Counted from the first letter of the stretch, positions 1 through 9,187 are shown. The stretch is 64,000 bases of DNA from Polynucleobacter sp. UB-Piko-W3 (GCF_018881635.1 NZ_JACVPY010000002.1:891545-955544); one strand, 5' to 3'. Numbers and translations: made by a program. Notes: generated by a model not told the origin, from the letters alone.

Positions 1-481
1 CCACAGGCGCCTGCTCGCAACGCCCAACACAAGGAGCTGCAATCACTTTCACTTTAGGGTTACCTAGAATCGCAGGTAACTTAGCCAACAGGTTTTGCGC
101 GCCAGCCAATTCACAGGAAATACCATCGCATACGCGCACAGTGATATCGGCTACAGGATCGTTGCCGCGCACTACTTCAAAGTGGTGATAGAAAGTAGCT
201 ACTTCATATACTTCAGCCATCGGCAAATTCATTTCTTTTGCCAGTGCAACTAAATGACGATCATGCAAAGCACGGTACTCATCATTGAGTTGGTGGAGAT
301 TTTCAATCAACAAATCACGACGATGAACAGCATCCCCAATCAGTTGTCGCACTTCTGCTAATGAAGCATCGTCTGCTTGGCGACCTTTTAGCTTGCTCTT
401 GCGTCGAATGGTCTCCCTTAAATCATCTGCAGTGGCAACCGCAACGGCTTTAACTGCATCGGAAGGCTTTGGGTGATTCAT
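1..481 (-). CDS. NuoE/FdsG-like [2Fe-2S] protein (N-terminal part, cut by window edge)
   Basis: The gene starts with ATG at 481 on the minus strand and runs off the left edge, giving about 160 residues. It shows the thioredoxin-like [2Fe-2S] fold of NADH dehydrogenase subunit E and the FdsG subunit of NAD-linked formate dehydrogenase: the signature EVATFYHHFEV near residue 97, then a Cys-x4-Cys pair (CDGISC) and a Cys-x3-Cys pair (CVGRC) near the visible end, the four cluster ligands. The open frame continues, so a fusion to a NuoF/FdsB-like flavin domain is possible. The partner subunits lie outside the window, so I cannot choose between formate dehydrogenase and another NAD-linked oxidoreductase. 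Confidence 0.8.
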   Translation of the reverse strand, partial: MNHPKPSDAVKAVAVATADDLRETIRRKSKLKGRQADDASLAEVRQLIGDAVHRRDLLIENLHQLNDEYRALHDRHLVALAKEMNLPMAEVYEVATFYHHFEVVRGNDPVADITVRVCDGISCELAGAQNLLAKLPAILGNPKVKVIAAPCVGRCEQAPV

Positions 482-654
482 AGTATGTAATCTCTAATTT
501 TTACTGGTATTGCATTAAAGCGTCTAGGCATCCCAAAGCGAGGCGAAAATGAACTTACCTTACTAGATATGCAAATAATCAATTGATTTTGGGTTATTTC
601 ACCCCTTAAGTCCTTGACGGCGCTCAAGGGAATGAATTAAGGGTTTACCCTAAT

Positions 655-873
655 CTATAAAAGAGATGGGGCTGGCTTGTCGCCTGGAGGTTTGGAGTAA
701 TCGAGCTTACGCTCATATACCCGAGCTTTAAAGCAGTCTTGATAGCCCTTGCTACCAACCACCCAGCCAATAGAAGTGCAATCGTCTTGGGCCGCAGATT
801 CAATCGAGCCGCAGCCTGAGAGCATTGCAATCATGGTAGCTGCAAGGAGAATGGGTAGTTTTCTTAAATTCAT
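655..873 (-). CDS. small lipoprotein of unknown function
   Basis: This 72-residue protein begins with a lipoprotein signal peptide (MNLRKLPILL...) and a lipobox LSGC that places the lipidated cysteine at residue 21. Two further cysteines (residues 32 and 47) could form a disulfide in the periplasm. I recognise no domain and it has no close operon partner: the next gene on this strand starts at 481, after 173 bases in which I see nothing. It is supported as a gene mainly by the clean signal sequence. Confidence 0.65.
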   Translation of the reverse strand: MNLRKLPILLAATMIAMLSGCGSIESAAQDDCTSIGWVVGSKGYQDCFKARVYERKLDYSKPPGDKPAPSLL

Positions 874-1002
874 ACCTGAAGTCTACTGGATTATTGAATG
901 GGGGTTAAGGGAAAGTATTGACTTGTCATGTTTTGGCAAACTCAGCAACAATAATCATTGGAGACAGCATTAAAAATAACAATATTCAACCGGGAGAACC
1001 TT

Positions 1003-1596
1003 ATGAAATCGACCCAGCAACGGATTGCAGCAATTGTCTTTTCTTTTGCCAGCGCCCTACTTTCGATCAACACTGTAAATGCCCAATCGTCTAGTGGCTA
1101 TACCAACCTCATTGATGGTGTGAGCTTAGAAGGCTGGAACATTGTTGGCAATGCAAATTGGGTGATCGGCAATGGAATCATCGAAGGCAATAAGCCGAAT
1201 GGATTTTTAGTCAGCACGAAAAGTTATAAAAATTTTATTATTCGCGCAGAGTTTTGGGCAGAGTCCAATACCAATAGTGGCATCTTTCTTCGCTGCCAAG
1301 ACCCTACTAAGATTGCCGCAGCAACTTCATATGAGGTCAATATTTGGGATACGCGCCCTGGTCAAGAATATTCCACTGGAGCAATTGTGGATGTAGCCAA
1401 AGTAAATCCAATCCACAAGGCCGGCGGTCGCTGGAATACGATGGAAATTGTTGCTAACGGCTCTGGGCTAAAAGTATCTATGAACGGCGCAGTAACCGTT
1501 GATGTGAAAGATAGTAAGTTTGCAGATGGGCCAATCGCTTTGCAATCTGCTGGCGGCACTATTAAGTTTAGGAAGTTAGAGATTAAGCCGATTTAA
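1003..1596 (+). CDS. exported DUF1080 (3-keto-disaccharide hydrolase-like) protein
   Basis: The start is placed at the ATG at 1003, behind GGGAGAACCTT, rather than an in-frame ATG at 958; this gives 197 residues that begin with a clean signal peptide ending near VNAQS (residue 28). The mature part matches the DUF1080 / 3-keto-disaccharide hydrolase domain, a concanavalin-like beta-sandwich: it opens with LIDGVSLEGW, contains SNTNSGIFLR and YEVNIWD, and ends with the usual IALQSAGGTIKFRKLEI strand. The family is implicated in sugar derivative cleavage or glycan binding in the periplasm; the substrate here is unknown. It converges with the toxin-antitoxin pair, leaving one base between stops. 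Confidence 0.85.
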   Translation: MKSTQQRIAAIVFSFASALLSINTVNAQSSSGYTNLIDGVSLEGWNIVGNANWVIGNGIIEGNKPNGFLVSTKSYKNFIIRAEFWAESNTNSGIFLRCQDPTKIAAATSYEVNIWDTRPGQEYSTGAIVDVAKVNPIHKAGGRWNTMEIVANGSGLKVSMNGAVTVDVKDSKFADGPIALQSAGGTIKFRKLEIKPI

Positions 1597-1597
1597 A

Positions 1598-1948
1598 TTA
1601 GTGAAGTGTTATTTCGTAACGATCGCCACAGGCTACAGGCCTTAAGGCCTTAGCCTCCTGTAGCATTTTGACTAAACCATAATTCGACATTGTTTTTAAT
1701 GTTCGAGATAAGTTCCCCTGTTTTCTGCCGGTAAGTTCTGCTAACTCAGAAATCGATACTGGCTTAGATGCACGTATGACATGTAACAAAGCTCTATTTT
1801 CATCACTCAAGACCTGCGCCAAAGAGCGCATCGAGGTAAACCATATTTTTGGATCGCCTGCTTTCGGCTTTAGATCGCCTTTAGCAATGGCGAGTATGCG
1901 CGCCCTAATATCTTTTTGTGATGCAATCCCTATTTTGATTATTTTCAT
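1598..1948 (-). CDS. tumA: TumA-type antitoxin, winged-helix DNA-binding protein
   Basis: This 116-residue protein carries a MarR-like winged helix in its second half: PVSISELAELTGRKQGNLSR is the helix-turn-helix, followed by TLKTMSNYGLVKM. It corresponds to the HVO_A0114-type DNA-binding family that accompanies TumE toxins. Its ATG overlaps the stop of the upstream toxin gene by four bases (ATGA), the translational coupling typical of toxin-antitoxin pairs, here with the toxin first. It probably neutralises the toxin and represses the pair by binding the palindrome in front of the toxin gene. The role is inferred from family and context. Confidence 0.8.
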   Translation of the reverse strand: MKIIKIGIASQKDIRARILAIAKGDLKPKAGDPKIWFTSMRSLAQVLSDENRALLHVIRASKPVSISELAELTGRKQGNLSRTLKTMSNYGLVKMLQEAKALRPVACGDRYEITLH

Positions 1949-2301
1949 ATTTCTTTTTCCGCTGTTAAGGTCCTGTCAACGTCTTCAAAAAAATCACACA
2001 ATAGTTGGTGTGCGTCCCTGAACTCATATGGAATCCCTGGATCTGTAGCACTACGATGCTTATGATCGTATGTCAGTCTTCTTCCAGAGTAACCCGATCT
2101 CATCTTCACAGAATGAGCATTGTCATAACCCAGAATTCTTAAACCCTTTGGGTTATGCAAAGTTAATGAATACCGCACTCCATGTGGCACTGCATAACTC
2201 GCCTGTACTTCCCAAGCCTCAATCTTGACCCAGTAACCATCACCCTGATCTATGACCTCTTGATGAAGATCTAAAAGAGTCGTAATCCCACGTTTTCGCA
2301 T
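1945..2301 (-). CDS. tumE: TumE-family toxin
   Basis: At 118 residues it shows the signature arrangement of TumE/DUF6516 toxins: a YDN motif (LGYDNAH, residues about 57-63), a DHKHR motif (about 79-83), then PYEF and a C-terminal LLCDFFEDVDR. The toxin mechanism of the family is, to my knowledge, not well defined. The gene starts at the ATG at 2301; the purine-rich AGGAGG sits only one base before it, unusually close, which may keep translation low. It is coupled by a four-base overlap to the downstream antitoxin gene. Confidence 0.8.
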   Translation of the reverse strand: MRKRGITTLLDLHQEVIDQGDGYWVKIEAWEVQASYAVPHGVRYSLTLHNPKGLRILGYDNAHSVKMRSGYSGRRLTYDHKHRSATDPGIPYEFRDAHQLLCDFFEDVDRTLTAEKEI

Positions 2302-2310
2302 TCCTCCTAA

Positions 2311-2329
2311 TATATCACTTGATGATATA
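2311..2329. promoter_or_regulatory. palindromic operator candidate of the toxin-antitoxin pair
   Basis: A perfect inverted repeat, TATATCA-CTTGA-TGATATA, lies 10 bases upstream of the toxin start codon and overlaps AT-rich sequence that could serve as the -10 box. Antitoxins of this kind usually autorepress through such a site. The function is inferred from position. Confidence 0.55.
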
Positions 2330-2361
2330 CCAAAAGTAACATCCCTGCTTAGACGATGGCC

Positions 2362-2667
2362 TTATTTCACTGGCGGAAATCCAACCTTTTGCTCCCACAT
2401 ATTATTAAAGACATGGATGATCGGTTTTTCATAAACACCTGCTTTGGTAAATGGCTCATCCTTCAACCAAGTATCGACATCTGCCCTACTTGGAAAATCC
2501 ATTCCTAATAAGCTGCCTACAACGGTTTTACCATCCTCTGAGGTGAGCGGCCCAGCAAAAGCCATCCGCTCCGCCTGCTGAGCAAGATAGGCGCGGTGCT
2601 CCGGTCTTACCTCTACTCGTAATTGTGCGGTGCCTGGTCGATCCATTAATAAGATTGCAAAAATCAT
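2362..2667 (-). CDS. YciI family protein
   Basis: A 101-residue single-domain protein of the YciI (YCII-related) superfamily, a small ferredoxin-like fold that forms dimers. The family features are visible: the N-terminal strand MIFAILLMDRPG, a His-bearing helix (RPEHRAYL), a mid-protein AGPL segment, and DVDTWLKDEPFTKAGVYE, which matches the usual 'A..w...DPf..agl' motif. Its biochemical role is generally unknown; some relatives act in catabolic pathways. It stands alone between the toxin-antitoxin promoter and a tRNA gene. Confidence 0.85.
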   Translation of the reverse strand: MIFAILLMDRPGTAQLRVEVRPEHRAYLAQQAERMAFAGPLTSEDGKTVVGSLLGMDFPSRADVDTWLKDEPFTKAGVYEKPIIHVFNNMWEQKVGFPPVK

Positions 2668-2725
2668 AGTGTCTCCATGTTGATTTTGTTTAATGAATTT
2701 CTAACTAGCATCTTACGGGAAGTAG

Positions 2726-2754
2726 AAATAAAGAAACCATCCGAAGATGGTTTC
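2726..2754 (-). terminator. rho-independent terminator of tRNA-Ser
   Basis: On the minus strand a perfect 9-bp stem (GAAACCATC / GATGGTTTC) closed by a UUCG tetraloop is followed by TTTATTT. It lies 10 bases downstream of the tRNA-Ser 3' end and should end that transcript. Confidence 0.9.
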
Positions 2755-2763
2755 GATGCTACT

Positions 2764-2854
2764 TGGCGGAAGGGGCGGGATTCGAACCCGCGGTAGGCTA
2801 TTAACCTACGCACGCTTTCCAGGCGTGTGACTTAAACCGCTCATCCACCCTTCC
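2764..2854 (-). tRNA. tRNA-Ser(GGA)
   Basis: A 91-base class II tRNA with encoded CCA. The acceptor stem GGAAGGG pairs with CCCTTCC, the anticodon loop reads CTGGAAA giving anticodon GGA, there is a long variable arm, and the T-arm contains GGTTCGAAT. The anticodon and long arm identify serine (UCC/UCU codons). Confidence 0.97.
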
Positions 2855-2902
2855 GGAAAGGAATGATTATACGTTTGCCGAAAGGGTTTTAGTCAGAAGC
2901 GC

Positions 2903-4876
2903 TTAAAGAGCCTCTTTGAGTTGCTCCAAAATCGCTGGATTCTCAAGGGTAGAGGTATCTTGCGTAATTTCCTCGCCTTTAGCGATCACCCGCAACAGGC
3001 GGCGCATGATCTTGCCTGAGCGGGTCTTCGGTAAGTTATCACCAAAGCGCACGTCTTTTGGCTTAGCAATTGGGCCAATTTCTTTACCAACCCAGTTACG
3101 CAGTTCAGTCGCAATCTTTTTAGCAGCGTCTCCAGTCGGGCGACCGCCCTTCAGAACGACAAAGACACAAATCGCCTCACCAGTGAGTTCGTCTGGACGA
3201 CCAACTACTGCTGCCTCAGCAACCAATGGATTGGCAACCAAGCAAGATTCGATTTCCATGGTTCCCATGCGGTGACCAGAAACGTTCAAGACGTCATCGA
3301 TACGACCAGTAATCGTGAAGTAGCCAGTGTCCTTATTACGGATAGCGCCGTCACCCGCCAGATATAAAGTACCACCCAATTCTTCTGGGAAATACGACTT
3401 CACAAAACGGTCTGGATCACCCCAAATATTTCGAATCATAGAAGGCCACGGACGCTTCACAACCAAGATACCGCCCTGACCATTGGGTACATCGGCGCCC
3501 GCCTCATCCACAATTGCCGCCTGAATGCCTGGCAGTGGCAAGGTGCATGAACCTGGAATCATTGGCGTTGCACCTGGCAATGGTGAAATCATGTGGCCAC
3601 CCGTTTCGGTTTGCCAGAAGGTATCTGCGATGGGGCAACGTGAACCGCCCACATTTTCGTAGTACCACATCCATGCCTCTGGATTAATTGGCTCACCTAC
3701 AGAGCCTAAGAGACGCAAGGAAGATAAGTTGTAACTCTTCGGATGCACAGCCTCATCATTGCTTGACGCTTTAATCAAAGAGCGAATCGCTGTTGGTGCT
3801 GTGTAGAAAATGGTTGCGTTGTGTTTTTGGATCATCTGCCAGAAACGGCCAGCATTGGGATAAGTCGGCACACCTTCAAACACAATCTCAGTGGCGCCAA
3901 CTGCAAGTGGGCCATAGGTAATGTAAGAATGGCCTGTTACCCAACCAATATCTGCCGTACACCAGAACACGTCGTCTGGCTTGATATCGAAAGTCCACTT
4001 CATTGTCAAAATTGCCCACAAGAGATAACCACCAGTGGAGTGTTGTACGCCCTTTGGCTTACCAGTTGAGCCAGATGTGTAAAGAATAAATAGTGGATGC
4101 TCTGCACTGACCCACTCTGGCTCACAAGTAGTCGCCTCATTGGCAGTTACTTCATGCATCCAGGAGTCACGGCCCGCAACCATCGGAATATTGCCACCGG
4201 TACGTTTGTAGACGATCACGTTTTTAATTTTTTCGCATCCACCTAATGCAAGAGCCTCATCCACAATCACTTTGAGTGGCAAAGCTTTACCGCCGCGTAA
4301 TTGTTCATCAGCAGTAATCACTGCGCATGCGCCTACGTCAACGATACGTTCTTGCAATGACTTGGCAGAAAATCCGCCAAACACGACCGAGTGAATTGCA
4401 CCAATACGGGCACAAGCCTGCATCGCCACAATGCCTTCAATCGACATTGACATATAAATAATGACGCGGTCACCAGACTTGATGCCCATTTTGCGTAAGG
4501 CGTTTGCCATTTTGCAAACGCGCTCGAGCAGCTCTTTGTAGCTAACGTTGGTCACTGTGCCATCATCAGCTTCAAAAATAATCGCTTTTTTGTCACCTAA
4601 ACCATTTGCGACTTGGCGATCCAAACAGTTATAAGAGGCATTAGTTGTGCCATCTTCAAACCATTTATAGAAAGGCGCTTTGGATTCATCTAATACTTTT
4701 GAAAAAGGTTGCTTCCAGTGGATATTCTCCTTGGCAAGACGACTCCAAAAACCGTCATAATCAGCATTCGCCTCTGCGCAAAGCTTGTTATAGGCATCCA
4801 TGCCAGGAACTGCAGCACCCTTCATAAAATCTGCAGGTGGGTGAAAAACGCGGTTTTCTTGCTTTAATGGTTCCAT
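2903..4876 (-). CDS. acs: acetyl-CoA synthetase (acetate-CoA ligase, AMP-forming)
   Basis: At 657 residues this is the normal length of Acs, which activates acetate to acetyl-CoA through acetyl-AMP in the cytosol. The AMP-binding P-loop [11 protein letters not shown] lies near residue 265, the [11 protein letters not shown] motif and the [13 protein letters not shown] hinge follow, and the C-terminal TRSGKIMRR near residue 620 holds the lysine that acetylation usually switches off. It is transcribed divergently from fumarase across a 165-base gap (4877-5041) that must hold both promoters; no confident promoter boxes were identified there. Together the two genes suggest growth on acetate and small organic acids. 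Confidence 0.97.
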   Translation of the reverse strand: MEPLKQENRVFHPPADFMKGAAVPGMDAYNKLCAEANADYDGFWSRLAKENIHWKQPFSKVLDESKAPFYKWFEDGTTNASYNCLDRQVANGLGDKKAIIFEADDGTVTNVSYKELLERVCKMANALRKMGIKSGDRVIIYMSMSIEGIVAMQACARIGAIHSVVFGGFSAKSLQERIVDVGACAVITADEQLRGGKALPLKVIVDEALALGGCEKIKNVIVYKRTGGNIPMVAGRDSWMHEVTANEATTCEPEWVSAEHPLFILYTSGSTGKPKGVQHSTGGYLLWAILTMKWTFDIKPDDVFWCTADIGWVTGHSYITYGPLAVGATEIVFEGVPTYPNAGRFWQMIQKHNATIFYTAPTAIRSLIKASSNDEAVHPKSYNLSSLRLLGSVGEPINPEAWMWYYENVGGSRCPIADTFWQTETGGHMISPLPGATPMIPGSCTLPLPGIQAAIVDEAGADVPNGQGGILVVKRPWPSMIRNIWGDPDRFVKSYFPEELGGTLYLAGDGAIRNKDTGYFTITGRIDDVLNVSGHRMGTMEIESCLVANPLVAEAAVVGRPDELTGEAICVFVVLKGGRPTGDAAKKIATELRNWVGKEIGPIAKPKDVRFGDNLPKTRSGKIMRRLLRVIAKGEEITQDTSTLENPAILEQLKEAL

Positions 4877-5041
4877 ACTTCACAGCCCTCAATCAAATAA
4901 TCAGTCGTCTATTTTTGCCAAAATGTCGCAAAATGGTGGCATTAGACACTCACGACACTCCAAGATAAGTGAAAACACCCAGGATTTGCTCTATGGCAAA
5001 CCCTTAAAATAGCGCAAACCTGAAAAATTAAGCAGAAAACC

Positions 5042-6565
5042 ATGACAAATATCAAACAAAACGACCTCATTCAAAGCGTTGCAGATGCCTTTCAGTTCAT
5101 TTCTTACTACCACCCCAAGGACTTCATTAGCGCCATGGGCAGGGCTTACGAACTTGAACAAGGTGCAGCTGCTAAAGATGCCTTGGCGCAAATATTGACC
5201 AATAGCCGGATGTGCGCTGAAGGCCACCGCCCGATGTGCCAAGACACTGGTATTGCCGTTGTCTTCCTCAAAATTGGTATGAATGTTCAGTGGCCTGATG
5301 CCACGATGAGTGTTTCTGATATGGTCAATGAAGGTGTGCGTCGCGCCTACCTCAACCCAGAAAATATGCTTCGCGCTTCGGTCTTAGCTGATCCAGCTGG
5401 CAAGCGTAAAAATACGGGTGATAACACCCCTGCTGTCATCCACTATGAAATTGTTCCGGGTGATGATGTTGAAGTGATTTGCGCCGCCAAAGGTGGTGGC
5501 TCAGAAAACAAAGCCAAGATGGTGATGCTCAATCCTTCTGACTCGATTGTGGATTGGGTAGTGAAAACCGTTCCAACCATGGGAGCTGGCTGGTGCCCTC
5601 CTGGCATTCTGGGTATTGGTATTGGTGGCACTCCTGAGAAGGCCATGTTGATGGCAAAAGAATCTTTGATGGGCCCAGTCGATATTCAAGAACTCATTGC
5701 CCGTGGCGCGAAGACTCGTGCTGAGGAGCTGCGTCTTGAGATCTATGACAAAGTAAACAAATTGGGTATTGGTGCGCAAGGCCTCGGTGGCTTGGCAACT
5801 GTCCTCGATATCAAGATCATGGAATACCCAACGCATGCTGCATCTCTGCCAGTGGCAATGATTCCGAACTGTGCGGCTACCCGTCACATTCATTTCCACT
5901 TGCATGGCGATGGTCCTGCTAAGTTAGAAAAACCTTCATTGTCTGATTGGCCAGACGTCACATGGACTGCTGATACTAAAAAATCGAAGCATGTCAATGT
6001 TGATACGCTGACCCCTGAAGAGGTAGCAAGCTGGAAACCAGGTGATACCCTGTTATTGAATGGCAAGATTTTGACTGGTCGTGATGCCGCTCATAAACGC
6101 ATCCAAGATATGCTAGCTAAGGGCGAAGAATTGCCAGTGAGCTTTAAGAACCGCATCATTTATTACGTTGGCCCTGTTGATCCTGTGCGTGACGAAGCAG
6201 TAGGCCCCGCAGGCCCTACGACCTCTACTCGCATGGATAAGTTCACCGAGATGATGCTCGCCAAGACAGGTTTAATTTCGATGATTGGTAAAGCTGAGCG
6301 TGGTCCAGAAGCAATCGCAGCGATCAAGAAGCATCGATCTGCTTATCTAATGGCCGTAGGTGGTGCTGCTTACTTGGTATCAAAAGCCATTCAGTCTGCC
6401 AAAGTAGTTGGCTTTGCCGACTTAGGCATGGAAGCCATTTATGAATTCGATGTCAAAGACATGCCGGTGACCGTTGCCGTGAACTCTGAAGGCATCTCAA
6501 TGCACGAGACTGGCCCGAAAGAATGGCAAGCAAAAATTGCCGGCATTCCGGTCAAGATTATCTAA
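5042..6565 (+). CDS. fumA: class I fumarate hydratase (iron-sulfur)
   Basis: This 507-residue protein is a class I (oxygen-sensitive, [4Fe-4S]) fumarase, interconverting fumarate and malate in the TCA cycle. Cluster-binding cysteines are visible in RPMCQDTG (about residue 64) and NCAATRHIHFH (about residue 276); the latter motif is a family hallmark. The C-terminal beta domain carries the GPAGPTTSTRMDKF segment, so alpha and beta domains are joined in one chain as in FumA/FumB. The length is typical for betaproteobacteria. murI follows after only 12 bases. Confidence 0.96.
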   Translation: MTNIKQNDLIQSVADAFQFISYYHPKDFISAMGRAYELEQGAAAKDALAQILTNSRMCAEGHRPMCQDTGIAVVFLKIGMNVQWPDATMSVSDMVNEGVRRAYLNPENMLRASVLADPAGKRKNTGDNTPAVIHYEIVPGDDVEVICAAKGGGSENKAKMVMLNPSDSIVDWVVKTVPTMGAGWCPPGILGIGIGGTPEKAMLMAKESLMGPVDIQELIARGAKTRAEELRLEIYDKVNKLGIGAQGLGGLATVLDIKIMEYPTHAASLPVAMIPNCAATRHIHFHLHGDGPAKLEKPSLSDWPDVTWTADTKKSKHVNVDTLTPEEVASWKPGDTLLLNGKILTGRDAAHKRIQDMLAKGEELPVSFKNRIIYYVGPVDPVRDEAVGPAGPTTSTRMDKFTEMMLAKTGLISMIGKAERGPEAIAAIKKHRSAYLMAVGGAAYLVSKAIQSAKVVGFADLGMEAIYEFDVKDMPVTVAVNSEGISMHETGPKEWQAKIAGIPVKII

Positions 6566-6577
6566 GCTAGCACTGCA

Positions 6578-7384
6578 TTGGCACTCATTGGGGTTTTTGA
6601 TTCTGGCGTCGGAGGCTTATCCATATTGGATGAGGCTTTGCGCCAGCTTCCCCAGCATGACTATATTTATCTTGCGGACTCAGCCAATGCACCCTATGGA
6701 GAAAAATCTAGTGAGTGGATTGCAGCCCGCAGCCTGATCCTCTGTAAGTACTTAGCAAGTAAGGGCTGTGATGCCATTGTGGTCGCTTGTAATACCGCTA
6801 CAGCCGAAGCAATCAAACAGATTCGTGCTGAGCTGAGCATTCCGATCATTGGGGTTGAGCCAGGAATCAAACCAGCAGCCATGCAATCTCAAAATGGCAT
6901 CGTGGGTGTCTTAGCTACTGAGGCCACTCTGAACAGCGATAAATTTAATGCCCTATTAGCAACTCTTCCTAGTAACTGTCGTTTCATTAAACAATCTGGC
7001 GCAGGTCTAGTGCCCCTGATTGAAGCTGGCAAAGCCAATAGCGAAGAAACGCTCGATTTATTAGGCAAGCATCTTGAGCCCATCTTAGATGCAGGCTCAG
7101 ATACCTTAGTGCTGGGCTGTACGCACTACCCTTTTTTAAGAAAATCTATTCGCAAGCTATTGGGTGACACCATCACCTTGATTGATACTAGTGATGCCGT
7201 TGTAAGACAGCTTGGGCGTCAACTCGAAAGCTTAGGTCTAAATACTGACTCTGAAGAACGTGGATCTGTTGCCTTCATCAGCAGCAAGAATGAGGCATCA
7301 CTGCTAGCGATGGCTAAAGATCTACTATCAAGTGATTTGAATCTTCATTTCACTAGCGCTATGTTGTTGGGTGATGTGTCATGA
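6578..7384 (+). CDS. murI: glutamate racemase
   Basis: MurI makes D-glutamate for peptidoglycan. The 268-residue protein shows all active-site motifs: IGVFDSGVGG at the N-terminus with the catalytic Asp, the first catalytic Cys in ACNTATAEAI (about residue 71) and the second in GCTHYPF (about residue 181). The only start that preserves IGVFDSGVGG is a TTG at 6578, with no clear Shine-Dalgarno, 12 bases after the fumarase stop; translation may depend on coupling to fumA. It overlaps the next gene by four bases (ATGA). Confidence 0.95.
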   Translation: MALIGVFDSGVGGLSILDEALRQLPQHDYIYLADSANAPYGEKSSEWIAARSLILCKYLASKGCDAIVVACNTATAEAIKQIRAELSIPIIGVEPGIKPAAMQSQNGIVGVLATEATLNSDKFNALLATLPSNCRFIKQSGAGLVPLIEAGKANSEETLDLLGKHLEPILDAGSDTLVLGCTHYPFLRKSIRKLLGDTITLIDTSDAVVRQLGRQLESLGLNTDSEERGSVAFISSKNEASLLAMAKDLLSSDLNLHFTSAMLLGDVS

Positions 7385-8067
7385 GCACCCTCTTACAAAG
7401 ATTGAGCTCCCGTCTGCCATTTACCAAATCAGAACGCATCATTATTGCGATTGTTTTGGTATTACATGCTTTGCCGGCTTTAGAGTTCATTCATCTCGGT
7501 GCTCGTCCACCCAAGATGGATGACGATCGGGTCATGGCAAATTTAGTAAGCCCTTCACCAGCGAAAAGCCAAGAGGCTCCAGCCGCAGCTAAAGCGCCAC
7601 CGCCAAAGCCAAAAGAAGAGCCCAAGAAAAAGGCAGAAGAAAAGCCAACTCCAAAACCTGAGCAAGCAGAGTCCAAACAATCGACAGCCCCCCAAAAGCA
7701 AGCAGAGTCCAAGAGCGACACCCAGCCTCAAAGTGCTGCTGTTGCCCCCTCAACCAGTGGGGGCACGAGTGGCACACCGATTCAAACTGACATTGGTAAA
7801 CTGGAGGTGCTCTATCAGCCTGATGCAGATGCTTACTATACGTCGTTCTCAAAGCGATCTGGCGAACAAGGTACCGTTATAGTGCGTTTGATTATTGATC
7901 AAAATGGTAATGTAGAAGATGTTGTCCTTTTGCAATCAAGTTCCTTCCCAAGACTTGATCGTTCAGCAACTGAAATCGGGAGACGTTATCGCTTTAAGCC
8001 TTATTTGGTGAATGGTTCACCACAAAGAATTTCCACCAATCTCTTAATTAAATTTAATCTTAAGTAA
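7381..8067 (+). CDS. tonB: TonB-family energy transducer
   Basis: The 228-residue protein has the TonB layout: one N-terminal membrane anchor (about residues 19-36), a Pro/Lys/Glu-rich periplasm-spanning stretch (about 60-125), and a C-terminal TonB domain of about 90 residues with the typical VIVRLIIDQNGNVEDVVLLQSS segment. It transmits proton-motive force from ExbB/ExbD to outer-membrane receptors. It starts inside the murI stop (ATGA) and is followed by exbB after 8 bases. No TonB-dependent receptor lies in the window, so its substrate is not indicated; a TolA-like role is less likely given the ExbD partner. Confidence 0.9.
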   Translation: MSTLLQRLSSRLPFTKSERIIIAIVLVLHALPALEFIHLGARPPKMDDDRVMANLVSPSPAKSQEAPAAAKAPPPKPKEEPKKKAEEKPTPKPEQAESKQSTAPQKQAESKSDTQPQSAAVAPSTSGGTSGTPIQTDIGKLEVLYQPDADAYYTSFSKRSGEQGTVIVRLIIDQNGNVEDVVLLQSSSFPRLDRSATEIGRRYRFKPYLVNGSPQRISTNLLIKFNLK

Positions 8068-8075
8068 ACATCATT

Positions 8076-8768
8076 ATGAATACACCATTTGGCATAGCAA
8101 ATCTTTGGCTTGAGGGCGATTTCGTTACCCGCTTTGTGGCTATTGCACTTCTCGTCTGCTCAATCATTACTTGGGTCATTTTGCTAACTCGCTTTTGGGA
8201 ATTGCGCAACATTCGCAAACTGAAGCCTGAGTTAGATCAATTCTGGAGAGCGACATCGTATGAGCAAGGTCTGCAGTCATTCAGCAATCAAGGCCTAAAC
8301 CCCTTCTATCATCTTGCCAAGTCTGCAGCTACCGCTTCTGCACATCATCAAAATCAAGCACATGATCATCGTGAGCTATTACAAACACTCAATTACTCCG
8401 AGTGGATGGCTAGAAGCTTAAAGAACAGTATTGATGGTATTGCTGCAGGTTTTCAGAAAGGGCTTACCTTTCTTGGATCGACTGGTGCGATCTCACCATT
8501 TATCGGCTTATTTGGGACGGTATGGGGCATTTATCACGCCCTCATTGCAATTAGCAGCTCTGGCAGCGCGCAGCTAGATCAGGTTGCAGGACCGATTGGT
8601 GAGGCCCTCATCATGACTGCTTTAGGTTTGGCAGTAGCGATTCCGGCGGTATTAGCCTTTAACACCATTAATCGCGCTAACAAATTAATGGTCGCTGATC
8701 TCAATCGCTTTGGAAATGACCTTCTGGCCTATTTTGCTACTGGTGCCCGTGTTAAATCTGGAGAATAA
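8076..8768 (+). CDS. exbB: MotA/TolQ/ExbB proton channel protein
   Basis: A 230-residue inner-membrane protein of the ExbB/TolQ family. It has an N-terminal membrane segment (ALLVCSIITWVILLTRFW), a cytoplasmic loop, and the conserved pair of C-terminal helices: GLTFLGSTGAISPFIGLFGTVWGI and GEALIMTALGLAVAIPAVLAF, which contain the family Thr and Gly positions lining the proton path. It sits between tonB and exbD with gaps of 8 and 2 bases, so the three proteins form one Ton energising complex. Confidence 0.95.
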   Translation: MNTPFGIANLWLEGDFVTRFVAIALLVCSIITWVILLTRFWELRNIRKLKPELDQFWRATSYEQGLQSFSNQGLNPFYHLAKSAATASAHHQNQAHDHRELLQTLNYSEWMARSLKNSIDGIAAGFQKGLTFLGSTGAISPFIGLFGTVWGIYHALIAISSSGSAQLDQVAGPIGEALIMTALGLAVAIPAVLAFNTINRANKLMVADLNRFGNDLLAYFATGARVKSGE

Positions 8769-8770
8769 AT

Positions 8771-9184
8771 ATGTCTTTTAATATCCAAGATGATCGAAGT
8801 GATGACAGCATCATGTCTGAGATCAATATGACGCCGATGGTTGACGTGATGTTGGTCTTATTAATTATTTTCATCATCACCCTCCCTGTCATCCAGCAAG
8901 CAGTCAAGATCGAACTCCCTAAAGCCAATAGCGTACGTAATGAGGTAAAGCCAGAATCTGTACAACTAACGATTGATGATAAAGGTCAAATCTTTTGGAA
9001 TAGTACTGCTATTGATTTAAAAACCTTTGATGGCTATGCGCAGAAAGCCGCTCAAAAAGAGCCGCAACCAGAAATAAACTTGCGTGCTGACAAATCGGTG
9101 AAATATGAGTATGTCGCTCAAGTGTTGGCCGCATCTCGTCGCGCTGGCTTGACGAAGTTGGGCTTTGTAACTGAACCTGATTAA
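8771..9184 (+). CDS. exbD: ExbD biopolymer transport protein
   Basis: A 137-residue single-pass membrane protein. The start EINMTPMVDVMLVLLIIFII is the ExbD/TolR hallmark; the Asp of MVDVMLVLL (about residue 25) is the proton-carrying residue in this family. The periplasmic part (about residues 50-137) has the ferredoxin-like ExbD fold, with a conserved LRADKSVKYEYV segment. It ends the murI-tonB-exbB-exbD run and converges with the next gene, leaving three bases. Confidence 0.95.
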   Translation: MSFNIQDDRSDDSIMSEINMTPMVDVMLVLLIIFIITLPVIQQAVKIELPKANSVRNEVKPESVQLTIDDKGQIFWNSTAIDLKTFDGYAQKAAQKEPQPEINLRADKSVKYEYVAQVLAASRRAGLTKLGFVTEPD

Positions 9185-9187
9185 GCC

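Noticed and set aside
958..1002. Longer start for the DUF1080 protein
   Set aside because: The upstream 15 residues have no signal or ribosome-binding site, while ATG at 1003 follows GGGAG and gives a clean signal peptide.
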